Source: Psychrobacter lutiphocae DSM 21542 (GTDB lineage Bacteria > Pseudomonadota > Gammaproteobacteria > Pseudomonadales > Moraxellaceae). From it: 64,000 nt of DNA. Where the stretch lies: assembly GCF_000382145.1 (NCBI RefSeq), contig NZ_KB907623.1, positions 1 through 64,000 of the forward strand, read 5' to 3'. The position numbers and the translations under genes were made by a program. The notes under the pieces were generated by a model. It was not told the DNA's origin. It did not search any database and was given only the letters and a program-made list of their open reading frames with translations. Every line of letters starts with the position of its first letter. The stretch's first letter is position 1. Shown piece after piece: positions 8,130 through 16,671 of the stretch.

Positions 8130-8180
8130 GGTAAGTTATTTTTATACTTTGACAAGGTGTGAAAATAACTTACCCTTTTT
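8130..8180 (+). terminator. Module-boundary stem-loop, class 1, copy 2
   Basis: Left arm GGTAAGTTATTTTTATA from 8130, right arm ending AAAATAACTTACC at 8174, then C and a T run. The arms carry compensating G/A changes relative to the copy at 2829 (GGTAAG with CTTACC instead of GGTGAG with CTCACC), so the stem and not just the sequence is preserved. Confidence 0.7.
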
Positions 8181-9407
8181 TACACCTAGTAAATGCAAAT
8201 GTAGACTTTCAAACATTAGGCACTTACCAACAGCTTACGCATCTCCTTAGTGGATGTCTTTGCAGGAGAGGCGTTTAGTAAAGGGGTAAAAGGTATTGAT
8301 GCCAAAGGTTTAAATACAGATACTTTGCCCGAAACTTAGCCCATAAGCTCGCGGCGGCTGGTGTGGGCTGTATCGCTGCCAGTGCTAAAAACCAAAGCTG
8401 TGATGCAGGCGCAATCGGTGCCGCTGTCGGTGAGATGGTTGGGGATTACTTGGTAGAGCAAGGTAATGAGAGTAATCTTTCAGCAGCAGATAAACGGTAT
8501 ATTTTAAATAGAGCTAAATTAGTAGCGGGTACAGTAGCCTTAGCCGTTGGTGCAGATGTGGATACTGCGGCAAATAGTGCAGGGGTGGCTGTTGAGAATA
8601 ATGCTATAAATTGGCTTCCAGATCACTGTAACAAATTGTATGAAAGAATTTAGGGAACAAGGAGGTATAATTTCTAGACAAACATCTATGCATAATGGTG
8701 ATTGGCAACTAATTGAAATCCTCGATAAAGATGGTTGGACTGTTGGATATACAGCTTATAATAAAATCACAAAAAATACTGATTTTATTATTCGTAGAAA
8801 TGAAATCTAAGACTTTATGAATGCACACCCTGACAATATTCGATTAGCTGTTGATTTAGCTAAATTAGCTAAAAATAAACCTCAATATCAGCATGATGCC
8901 GAAATGGCTATCATGAATAGAGATTTTAAGGCTTTCAGCCAATCATGGAAAGATGCGTTAACTTCACCTAGTTATTATTTGTTTCTTGCAACGAATGCGT
9001 CAGGTACTATAGTAGCTAAGTCTGCAGCTAGTAAAGTATATGTGTATAGAAAAATGTCTATTACGGAGGCTAATCTAACATTAAGAACCAATAAATTACA
9101 GCCACCTAAAATAGGCTCTAATAGTAGTAAATATCTTTCAGAAGATTTAGAAAAAGTAAGAGCCTTTAGTAATCGAGGAGTCACTGAACCAGAAGTAATC
9201 GTCAGATTTGAACTCGAACCGAGTGGTTATAACTCTTTGATGTCAAAAGCGGTTGACCAAAAAGGCTCTAAAGGTGTTAAGGCTATTAAACTAAATACTG
9301 AAGGCATCACTGCACCTGGCTTGACTAATATTGGAGTTCCTTCTGATATTCTTGAAAATTTCAATAAAATAATTAAGAAAAATGGAGTGAAGATTTATGA
9401 AAAATAG
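8181..9407 (+). pseudogene. CdiA-type pretoxin plus toxin, module G, multiply disrupted
   Basis: DUF637/VENN pretoxin with an early frame break around 8290-8330 relative to sister modules. From a GTG at 8363 the pretoxin is readable to VENN and then stops at 8651-8653 by another frame break. The sister frame continues, meets an in-frame TAA at about 8808 where module I has Gln (EIQQF against EI-stop-DF), and resumes from ATG 8817 to 9407. The toxin part (VYVYRKMSITEAN, KYLSEDLEKVRAFSNRG) has an ADP-ribosyltransferase-like feel, but I would not assert it. Linker residues 8817-9000 are homologous to module I. Confidence 0.7.
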
Positions 9408-9873
9408 AAATATTGAGATTAAAAATACAGTTAAAAAAATAACTAATTTATTCAAAAATAATAATTTTGATATGGGGTATGAGTTGCTAAAAAACTCAAA
9501 TCTACCAGATGTTGCATTTTTGGAATGTGAAGGAAATGCAGAGTTCTATAAAAAGAACTATAGTGCTGCATTCGATTTTTACAATCAGGCATATGAAAAA
9601 GATAGTAATTATAAGATATCGAGATATTATTATCTATGGGCTTCTGACTTTTTAAATAAAAATGATCTCGTTCAAGCTTTTCAATACTACCAAGAATCAA
9701 TCGAAATAGAACCTGATTTTGTCGATGCTTATATTGATTTAGGTGCTTTGTTAATTGATATAGGAGAGTTAGAATCCGCTAAAAAGTGTTATGAAGATGC
9801 CCTTGCTATAGATCCACAAGATCAGTTAATTAGAAAGAGCTTAGATTCTTTAAAAGCCATAATTAAAAATTAG
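9397..9873 (+). CDS. TPR-repeat putative immunity protein, module G
   Basis: 158 residues with at least two tetratricopeptide repeats in the C-terminal half (AFQYYQESIEIEPDFVDAYI, SAKKCYEDALAIDPQ). The ATG overlaps the toxin end by 11 bp, as in the other pairs. TPR folds are protein-binding scaffolds, so a neutralising-partner role is plausible. It stays intact although its toxin is a pseudogene. Confidence 0.6.
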   Translation: MKNRNIEIKNTVKKITNLFKNNNFDMGYELLKNSNLPDVAFLECEGNAEFYKKNYSAAFDFYNQAYEKDSNYKISRYYYLWASDFLNKNDLVQAFQYYQESIEIEPDFVDAYIDLGALLIDIGELESAKKCYEDALAIDPQDQLIRKSLDSLKAIIKN

Positions 9874-9931
9874 CATTCAAAGCTGATTCAAATGAAACGC
9901 TACCATGAACCACTAACCAAATCAATAGTTT

Positions 9932-9956
9932 GAATAAGAATAAGAATAAGAATAAG
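9932..9956. repeat. Hexanucleotide microsatellite
   Basis: Four GAATAA units plus one base, directly abutting the stem-loop at 9957. Simple-sequence tracts of this type can vary in copy number by slippage. Here the tract lies outside any reading frame. Confidence 0.8.
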
Positions 9957-10007
9957 GGTGAGTTATTTTTATACCATGATAAGTTATAAAAACAACTCAC
10001 CTTTTTT
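9957..10007 (+). terminator. Module-boundary stem-loop, class 1, copy 3
   Basis: Left arm GGTGAGTTATTTTTATA (9957-9973), right arm TATAAAAACAACTCACC (9985-10001), T6 (10002-10007), then the ATG of module H. Only one mismatch in 17 pairs. Confidence 0.75.
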
Positions 10008-11144
10008 ATGCTTAGTAAATGCAACTTTAGCCTTTCAAAACAAATTAAACTCACCAACAGCTTACGCACCTCTTTAGTGGATGTCTTTGCAGGAGAGGCG
10101 TTTAGTAAAGGGGTGAAAGGTATTGATGCTGATGACTTTGCCCGTAACTTAGCCCATAAGCTCTCGGCGGCTGGTGTGGGCTGTATTGCAGCAAGTGCTA
10201 AAAACCAAAGCTGTGATGCAGGCGCAATTGGTGCCGCTGTCGGTGAGATGGTAGCAGAGATGTTTCCGCCACCTATGGATGGTGTTGCTTATGATAGTGA
10301 AGAAGAGCGTAACATAATTAATGCGAGTAAATTAACAGCAGGTACTATCGCTCTTTTAGCTGGTACAGATGTCAATACTGCAGCTCAAACAGCTCAAACA
10401 GCAGTTGAGAACAATGCTTTAAAATTCTTCACTACTACAGGCAAAGTTCTATACAAAGCTTTCAAGCACATTGATGTAAAAAAAGTAAAAAATCTTGCTG
10501 AGTTTAAAAAAGAGCTCAAAACCTCTTTAAAAAATACAGGTAAAGAGGAGTTGATCAATATAGCAGATGATTTATATACCATATTTTCCAAAAACTCTAA
10601 TATTTCCTCAAGAGTTTTAGCTAGTATAGATTTACTGACAGGAACTGACTTTAAAACGAGTGGTCATTCAGCCAAAAGAATAGCTGATATTCAGAAAAAA
10701 ATTGGCATTAATAGCAAAGAAGTATCTCAGTTAAAGCAAGATGGCTATAAAGTTTCCGATCAGGTTTCAAAATGGACTCACCAAATTAGAATTAATCGCC
10801 TTAAAGGCAGTGATTTTGAAAAAGGTGCTTTAAGTCGATTGGGTAAAGATTTGGGCATAACGGTAAATAAGAATTCGGAAGTTACAGAAATTGTCACTGA
10901 AAAAGGGCTGATACGCTTTATACCTGATGCTAAGATTGGCAACAAGAAGATTAATTTAGTTGAGGTAAAAAATGTTAAATACTTAAGTATGTCAAATCAA
11001 TTTAGAGGTTATATCGCAACTAAACAACCTATTCACTTAATAATAGGTAAAGATACTGTTGTATCTGAACCTTTACGAAAGGCAATATATGCTTCTAAAG
11101 GTAGTATAAAAAGATATGATCAAAATAAGGATAAGTTATATTAA
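10008..11144 (+). CDS. CdiA-type pretoxin with PD-(D/E)XK nuclease-like toxin, module H
   Basis: 378 residues, intact frame. Residues 1-136: DUF637-like pretoxin and VENN (133-136), nearly identical to modules B and J at the start. A linker follows (about 140-255). The C-terminal ~120 residues carry a restriction-endonuclease-type core: PDAKIG with D307, then LVEVKN with E319 and K321, the D-x(n)-ExK signature of Tox-REase-type polymorphic toxins that cleave DNA. QFRGYIATKQPIHLIIG after it fits the last core strand. The ATG directly follows a terminator-like hairpin and T6 with no ribosome site, and there is no signal or secretion domain, so expression as such is doubtful. Confidence 0.75.
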   Translation: MLSKCNFSLSKQIKLTNSLRTSLVDVFAGEAFSKGVKGIDADDFARNLAHKLSAAGVGCIAASAKNQSCDAGAIGAAVGEMVAEMFPPPMDGVAYDSEEERNIINASKLTAGTIALLAGTDVNTAAQTAQTAVENNALKFFTTTGKVLYKAFKHIDVKKVKNLAEFKKELKTSLKNTGKEELINIADDLYTIFSKNSNISSRVLASIDLLTGTDFKTSGHSAKRIADIQKKIGINSKEVSQLKQDGYKVSDQVSKWTHQIRINRLKGSDFEKGALSRLGKDLGITVNKNSEVTEIVTEKGLIRFIPDAKIGNKKINLVEVKNVKYLSMSNQFRGYIATKQPIHLIIGKDTVVSEPLRKAIYASKGSIKRYDQNKDKLY

Positions 11145-11181
11145 TGCTTTTAGTCTACATAATTCAAAGTGAGTGTAAACA

Positions 11182-12069
11182 ATGAAAAGAGCAGCTTATA
11201 AAGTAGATGTTCAAATATTGAGCCGTTTACCAATGCATGATTATCGAGATTTAGCTTCTCGGCTTAATCTACATTTTAAAATGCTACCCAGTATGACACC
11301 GACTCGGTGGAATATGATCGAACCTATCAATCGCCCTTTTGGTGAGGATACCGACTGGGAAGAAGAAATGCGACTGCTATTCGACCCGACACTTTGGCCA
11401 AGTTTTTATTGGAGGCGTCATAAAAAAACACAATCAACGGGTAGTTTCACTAGAGCTATTGATAATAGAACAGGTCAGTTGTTACCCACTCATTCTGATG
11501 AGAGTATAACAAGTATATTATCTCAAACTAATATGGATGAATTGATTAGCTATGTCAAAACAAGCTCAGTTCAGTTTAAAGCTGATATTGCCTATATTGA
11601 TGTTATACATGATGCCTATCGAGATGCCGTGTTAGAAGAGTTAAAGCATTATCAAAACTCATATGCGGTATCTATTTATTTACTTACCAACAATCTTAGA
11701 CACTGGTTAGATGATATTTATTGGGGAACCGTATTTGGTGATGCTTATGTGCGTTTATTCGGTATGGATAAGATATTGTCTGCACCTGTATATAAAGTAG
11801 AGCAACTTAGTGATGATACGGTATATTTGCAATTAACTGAAAATATTACAGACAGTTATGAAAAATTTGAAGAGTTTCAACAAATACGCCAAGCGGTAAA
11901 AAATCATTTAGATCCGATGGCGTTTTATCAAAAAGATAAGGCTTATTATATATATGGTCAAGATTTTTTCCCTGACTTTGAGTTAGCACAAAAAACTGCT
12001 GGTAGTGTGTTTCATGTGCCTGAGTTTCGCCTACTTTCTGATTCGGTATTAGACTGGAGTAAAATATAG
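11182..12069 (+). CDS. Putative immunity protein to the REase-type toxin, module H
   Basis: A 295-residue soluble protein, the largest immunity candidate in the array. It starts at an ATG 37 bp after the toxin. NRPFGEDTDWEEEM, the Trp-rich WPSFYWRRH and the overall size recall large immunity proteins (Imm52-like) that accompany REase-fold toxins, but this is a weak family guess. It would have to bind and block the nuclease in the cytoplasm. Confidence 0.6.
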   Translation: MKRAAYKVDVQILSRLPMHDYRDLASRLNLHFKMLPSMTPTRWNMIEPINRPFGEDTDWEEEMRLLFDPTLWPSFYWRRHKKTQSTGSFTRAIDNRTGQLLPTHSDESITSILSQTNMDELISYVKTSSVQFKADIAYIDVIHDAYRDAVLEELKHYQNSYAVSIYLLTNNLRHWLDDIYWGTVFGDAYVRLFGMDKILSAPVYKVEQLSDDTVYLQLTENITDSYEKFEEFQQIRQAVKNHLDPMAFYQKDKAYYIYGQDFFPDFELAQKTAGSVFHVPEFRLLSDSVLDWSKI

Positions 12070-12202
12070 ACTAAATTATAGTATAGAATTATGCACCTCC
12101 TTCCCTTTTCAACTTCTTTATAGAAAGCCTTTAACAGAAGCTAAGCCCATTGATGCTGATGACTTTGCCCGTAACTTAGCCCATAAGCTAGCGGCGGCTG
12201 GT

Positions 12203-13237
12203 GTGGGCTGTATTGCAGCAAGTGCTAAAAACCAAAGCTGTGATGCAGGGGCAATTGGTGCGGCTGTTGGTGAGATGGTTGGGGATTATTTAGTAGAGCA
12301 AGGTAATGAGAGTAATCTTTCAGTAAAAGAGCGTCAGGATATTTTAAATAGAGCTAAATTAGTAGCTGGTGCAGTGGCAGCTGTCGTGGGTGCGAATGTT
12401 GATACTGCGGCAAATAGTGCTGGAGTGGCTGTTGAGAATAATGCTTTAAATGTACTTGAAGATCACTGCCTAAACTGGACAAATTGTACAAAAGAATTTC
12501 AAGATCAAGGTGCAACAGCTAGGCCAACTCAGATGTATAATGGTAAATGGCGTTTAATAGAGTATCGCAATAAACAGGGAAAGATTATTGGATATACTGC
12601 TTATAATACAGCAACTAAAGAAGTTAATTTCTTAGTCCGCAATCATGAAATACAACAATTCATGAACACATCTCCTATTCTTATAGAAAATATTGTGGGC
12701 ATGGCTAAGCTTACTGAAAGTAATCCCGCAGCCTTAAATCAAATGCAAATGGCTGTCATGCGAGGCGATTTTTCGAATTATGTAAGAGCTTGGGAACAGG
12801 GATTAAAGGACCCTTATTTTGTAGCACTGGTTTCTATGAATGCTATAGGATCTGGAGCGGGATCAGTTGCATCAAGAACTTTTAGTCAAAATGAGTTGAA
12901 GCAACTGGCTAACATGTCGGGTATGCTGAGAACAGCTTCTAGAAGTAAAGGGAATTTCAGTATAGGTAATGCTACAAGAGCAGAAGCAGATTCCATGGGG
13001 AGAGCGTGGGTAGGTCAAGGATATAGAGTATCACAACAAAATCCTAATGTATGGATCAGTAAAGATGGCATGAGACAATATAGACGTCCAAGCCCTAAAC
13101 CAAACTCAAGTTTTGCCACCACAGGCATACAGGCTAACTTTGAAGAGTTCGAAATGTTAAAAAATGTATCTAAACAGGGGAGTATAAGCTGGAAAAAGAC
13201 AATTATGAGAAATGGTCATTTAAATATAAAGGATTAA
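12203..13237 (+). CDS. Pretoxin (5'-truncated) plus NGHLNI-type toxin, module I
   Basis: The frame is open upstream of the GTG at 12203 to before 12100, and the pretoxin homology starts at about 12145 (PIDADDFARNLAHKLAAAG). No hairpin leader and no ATG exist, so the front of the module is lost. From there: DUF637/VENN pretoxin, a ~150-residue linker shared with module G (NGKWRLIEYRNKQGKIIGYT), then a toxin with GNATRAEADSMGRAWVGQGY and DGMRQYRRPS, ending NGHLNIKD. I recognise this ending as a recurrent C-terminus of CdiA-type proteins in Moraxellaceae, but not its catalytic activity. Confidence 0.65.
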   Translation: MGCIAASAKNQSCDAGAIGAAVGEMVGDYLVEQGNESNLSVKERQDILNRAKLVAGAVAAVVGANVDTAANSAGVAVENNALNVLEDHCLNWTNCTKEFQDQGATARPTQMYNGKWRLIEYRNKQGKIIGYTAYNTATKEVNFLVRNHEIQQFMNTSPILIENIVGMAKLTESNPAALNQMQMAVMRGDFSNYVRAWEQGLKDPYFVALVSMNAIGSGAGSVASRTFSQNELKQLANMSGMLRTASRSKGNFSIGNATRAEADSMGRAWVGQGYRVSQQNPNVWISKDGMRQYRRPSPKPNSSFATTGIQANFEEFEMLKNVSKQGSISWKKTIMRNGHLNIKD

Positions 13238-13240
13238 AAT

Positions 13241-13624
13241 ATGCTATCAATTCAAGATATATCCTTTGACAGTCATGAAGATATTACTGAATTTTCTAAA
13301 AGTTTCGACGAGTTTGATTTGAATAATAATTTTTTTGATTTAACAGTATACCTTACTTTAGGAGAGGGAGAAGTTGGTAGTAATTATTATTTTAGTTTAG
13401 ATAGCTATTATGACAGTTGTACTGACAGTCCTATTATTAATAATTATGAAGTATACTTTCGACGAAAGGGTGAGTTTTCAATGAAATATTTTGATAAATA
13501 TATTTTATTAGATTTTATTAATCAATTAATTGCCAATAATTCTGATGGACTAGGTTTATCTGAACAGTCTAAAAATCTATCTAAATATTTCCACTGGGAG
13601 TTTGATAATTACGTAGATTTATAG
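13241..13624 (+). CDS. Putative immunity protein, module I
   Basis: 127 residues, very acidic at the N-terminus (HEDITEFSKSFDEFDLNN), soluble. Starts 3 bp after the toxin stop, so the two are translationally linked. No family assignment. Confidence 0.6.
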   Translation: MLSIQDISFDSHEDITEFSKSFDEFDLNNNFFDLTVYLTLGEGEVGSNYYFSLDSYYDSCTDSPIINNYEVYFRRKGEFSMKYFDKYILLDFINQLIANNSDGLGLSEQSKNLSKYFHWEFDNYVDL

Positions 13625-13686
13625 TGCATAAATACAGATTTTCAAGTATCACTTCATTTAAACTACATAGGTATTTAGTGTAAAAA

Positions 13687-13738
13687 GGGCAACTTATTTT
13701 TATACCATGACAAGTTATAAAAATAACTCACCTTTTTT
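13687..13738 (+). terminator. Module-boundary stem-loop, class 1, copy 4
   Basis: Left arm around 13687-13704, right arm TTATAAAAATAACTCACC (13715-13732), T6 and the ATG of module J. The right arm is identical to the copy at 2829, while the left arm has drifted (GGCAACTT), weakening the base of the stem. Confidence 0.65.
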
Positions 13739-14653
13739 ATGCTTAGTAAATGTAACTTTAACCTTTCAAAACAGAGTAAACTCACCAACAGCTTACGAGC
13801 TTCTTTAGTGGATGTCTTTGCAGGAGAGGCGTTTAGTAAGGGAGTCAAGCCTATTGATGCTGATGACTTTGCCCGAAACTTAGCCCATAAGCTCGCGGCG
13901 GCTGGTGTGGGCTGTATTGCAGCAAGTGCTAAAAACCAAAGTTGTGATGCTGCGGCAAATAGTGCAGGGGTGGCTGTTGAGAATAATTCTTTATTCCTTG
14001 AAGCTAGTTTTGCATTAAGACATCCAAGCATAGCTTCCCAAATTGGAACTGTGTCGGATGATCCTGGTTCAGAACTAATACCGAATATCTCCACTATAAC
14101 ATCAACTTTCCAGATTAATTTAATAAACAATAATCCAAACTTAAAAAATGCTAGTAATTTAAAACAGGAGGGAGGTATTGCCAATGCATTTCGTCATGTG
14201 CTATGGCAATCAATTATTACTCAAAGGTTTGGTTCTTCTATAGCAATAGAGGTAGGAAACTCTCATGAGTTTAAGGTTATGGAGAAGGATATAAATATAC
14301 CTAGTTATGGAGGCAAGAATCTTGATGGTTTTATTTACAGAAACTTGTCCGATGCTGATGAGGTTATTGATCAGTTTAATAACCGTATAGGTAGGTATAT
14401 TGCAATAAATAACCCAAATAAAAATAATAAACAATATGCAAGATTAGTCTTGGAATATTATCGTAATAATGGTTTGTATCAGGCTGTGAAGATATTTGAT
14501 GGTTCGTATGTAATACGTAAAGTAAAACTACCTAATAATGCTTACAATCATTCGATTACTATTCTCCAAGATTTGGATCATACTGGAGCTGGTGAATCGA
14601 TTAGAAAGAGAAGAGAGTCTCTGAGAAAACCTGATAACCCATTAGCACCATAA
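13739..14653 (+). CDS. Pretoxin with internal deletion fused to DUF6973-like toxin, module J
   Basis: 304 residues, intact. The pretoxin start matches modules B and H, but residues equivalent to 72-124 of module B are missing: SCD joins directly to AAANSAGVAVENN. This is an in-frame loss of about 159 bp between short similar sequences. The toxin part has GGIANAFRHVLWQSI (149-156 core) and GNSHE (173-177), followed by a conserved DADEVIDQFNNRIGR region and DLDHTGAGE. This His/Arg/Trp pattern resembles the DUF6973 toxin family; activity is not established to my knowledge. Confidence 0.65.
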   Translation: MLSKCNFNLSKQSKLTNSLRASLVDVFAGEAFSKGVKPIDADDFARNLAHKLAAAGVGCIAASAKNQSCDAAANSAGVAVENNSLFLEASFALRHPSIASQIGTVSDDPGSELIPNISTITSTFQINLINNNPNLKNASNLKQEGGIANAFRHVLWQSIITQRFGSSIAIEVGNSHEFKVMEKDINIPSYGGKNLDGFIYRNLSDADEVIDQFNNRIGRYIAINNPNKNNKQYARLVLEYYRNNGLYQAVKIFDGSYVIRKVKLPNNAYNHSITILQDLDHTGAGESIRKRRESLRKPDNPLAP

Positions 14654-14668
14654 TACGGAGGTTTTCAG

Positions 14669-15139
14669 ATGAATACTATTGTTAAAAAAATTACGGCTCT
14701 TATTATTTTAATATTGATAATCCTATTATTTTTTTATATCAAGAATATCAACGACTTTGAAAAAAGATTAACAAAGAAAATTATTCAAGATAATAAAGTT
14801 GGTAGTGTCTATACCTTAGAGGATTTTATGAGACCAAATCTATATACATTATTTGGAGAAGTTGACCAAATAAATATCTATAATGGTTATGACTTATCAA
14901 ATCAAAAGCGAAAGTTTGTATTTTATCAAAATGGCAAGCAGGTTAAAATGATAAGTACGCAATTAGAAGGTATTGGTGAAGAGAAAAAGGGACAGGTTTT
15001 TCTTTGGTCTAATGAGGTAGATGTGGCGTATCAATGTACACCAAAATCTAAGATTATAGTAATGGATATTAGTGATTCTGAGCTTTACTATATTAAACCT
15101 ATTGATTGCATAGTTATCAGTGATATATATAAGCCGTAA
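14669..15139 (+). CDS. Membrane-anchored putative immunity protein, module J
   Basis: 156 residues. The ATG follows a good CGGAGG site. Residues ~8-24 (ITALIILILIILLFFYI) form a single hydrophobic N-terminal span with Lys before it, and the rest is soluble and would face the periplasm. An inner-membrane-anchored immunity protein is usual when the toxin acts at the membrane or in the envelope, which is a hint about module J's toxin. Confidence 0.6.
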   Translation: MNTIVKKITALIILILIILLFFYIKNINDFEKRLTKKIIQDNKVGSVYTLEDFMRPNLYTLFGEVDQINIYNGYDLSNQKRKFVFYQNGKQVKMISTQLEGIGEEKKGQVFLWSNEVDVAYQCTPKSKIIVMDISDSELYYIKPIDCIVISDIYKP

Positions 15140-15205
15140 TAATTTTTGTATAAAGTAAAGCAAGTTAAACCTACGGTAATCACCCAAAAAAATAATAACA
15201 CCTAA

Positions 15206-15631
15206 AAGCAGAAACTCATTGCCAAAAGCGGTATTAAAGTAGCAGGTATCGGTAATCTGCCAAAATCAACTGGCACATTAATTAAAGATACGCCGAATAG
15301 CACTAAGACTTCCTATTTACCTCTAACTGTTGATATACCTTTGGAAAATTATTACTATCGATTTCCAGTAAAATTTAGAGATTTGTTTAAGGGTAAAAGA
15401 CTGCCTTGTTGTCTTTCAAATGAAGTTGATTTAGTTGTTATTTTAGGTTCTTTTGGAGAATATGTATATATATTGATAGATGGCAAAAAAACACAAACAT
15501 CACCTTTGTCTTTTATACAGGTCATTGTTGGCTTAACTGTTTTTCAGCGTTTATTTAAAGACTCTAGCGGTAGGCTTTGGTTAATGAAAGTACGTATTGT
15601 TGGATTGCTAAGCTTAGTGCTGGTAGCATAG
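15206..15631 (+). pseudogene. Gene fragment of unknown family fused to the broken front of module K
   Basis: An open frame begins after a TAA (15203-15205) and has no ATG. It reads AGIGNLPKSTGTLIKDT, then YYYRFPVKFRDLFKGKRLP and SNEVDLVVILGSFGEYVYIL. From about 15580 the same DNA, in another frame, becomes the pretoxin (WIAKLSAGSIALL) of the next gene. So an unrelated coding remnant has been joined to the middle of a VENN pretoxin. Family not recognised. Confidence 0.45.
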
Positions 15632-16659
15632 CCTTATTATCTCATGTAGACGTTGATACTGCGGCAAATAGTGCACAGACAGCCGTTGAGAATAATGCTA
15701 TATGGGCTGCCATTCCTGCTATTATTTGGGTCGCTGATAAAGCATGGACTGCATATCAAGTTTATCAAGACATTCAAGCACTTCAAAATGGTACAAAAAC
15801 ATGGGAGCAACTGGCACGAGAAAAAGGCACAGAATATATGGCTCAAGCCATATTAAGTAATGTGGCTAAGTTTGGGCTCAAAGCGGTTAAATCAGGGAGT
15901 GGTTATGCTTTAAGGAAAGTGGCTCAAACCTGCTCTTTCCGTGGCGATATGTTGATAAAAACAGTTTCTGGTTACAAAACTATTGACAGTATTAGCATAG
16001 GTGATCAGGTGTTGTCACGAAATGAGCAGACAGGTGCTGTCAGTTTCCAAACAGTACTCAATCAGTATAACAATGCTTATAAACAAACCGTCTATATTGA
16101 TATTGTTGATGCGGATGGTAATAAGCAAACTATTGTTTCTAACACCATACATCCATTTTTTGTAAAAATAGATCATAACACCCCTGTTCCCCCTTCATCA
16201 GAAGGTCATCATTACAAGGGTGAGATTGAAAATGCGCATTGGGTAGATGCTAGTAATTTAAAAGCAGGATATAAGCTGTTATGTGAAAATGGACAGTGGC
16301 AGATTGTTCAAAACATTAAAGTTACCGATGAACCTTTATCCGCCTATAATCTCACGGTTAATAATGACCATACTTATTTCGTTACAAGTAGTGGAACGAC
16401 TTATGGCGTTTGGGTGCATAATAGTTGTTTTGTAAAACCCTCTAGCAACCTAAAAGTAGGTGATAGAATAGATATAAGTAGCTTTAAAGAGTCAAGATTT
16501 AATGGTCAAAAAGTTTATAAGTACGGAAATTATATGATAGTTAAAGATAGACGGGCAGGGACTTCTTCAGCTCATGGTGGTAGCTTTTGGAAACTATTGG
16601 ATAAGAAAGGTAATAGAATTGGCACCTTATCAGAAGATGGACGATATTTAAGAAGATAG
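15577..16659 (+). CDS. VENN pretoxin, full HINT domain and small toxin, module K
   Basis: 360 residues from a GTG-type start. Only the end of the pretoxin is left (SAGSIALLSHVDVDTAANS, VENN at 37-40). A helical linker follows, then a complete HINT domain (C119 in CSFRGDMLIKT to GVWVHNSC at 277-284), which self-cleaves or presents the C-terminus. The toxin is about 75 residues (FNGQKVYKYGN, HGGSFWKLLDKKGNRIGT), resembling the short GG-(F/V)WK-type toxins often listed as Ntox21-like; that family call is tentative. It is the only module with both halves of HINT, so it could be the source of the HINT-half modules. Confidence 0.65.
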   Translation: MVNESTYCWIAKLSAGSIALLSHVDVDTAANSAQTAVENNAIWAAIPAIIWVADKAWTAYQVYQDIQALQNGTKTWEQLAREKGTEYMAQAILSNVAKFGLKAVKSGSGYALRKVAQTCSFRGDMLIKTVSGYKTIDSISIGDQVLSRNEQTGAVSFQTVLNQYNNAYKQTVYIDIVDADGNKQTIVSNTIHPFFVKIDHNTPVPPSSEGHHYKGEIENAHWVDASNLKAGYKLLCENGQWQIVQNIKVTDEPLSAYNLTVNNDHTYFVTSSGTTYGVWVHNSCFVKPSSNLKVGDRIDISSFKESRFNGQKVYKYGNYMIVKDRRAGTSSAHGGSFWKLLDKKGNRIGTLSEDGRYLRR

Positions 16660-16671
16660 GAGTATTTAAAT

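Noticed and set aside
13675-14184. Minus-strand 169-codon frame over module J
   Set aside because: Antisense shadow of the conserved pretoxin, whose sense strand is supported by several homologous modules.
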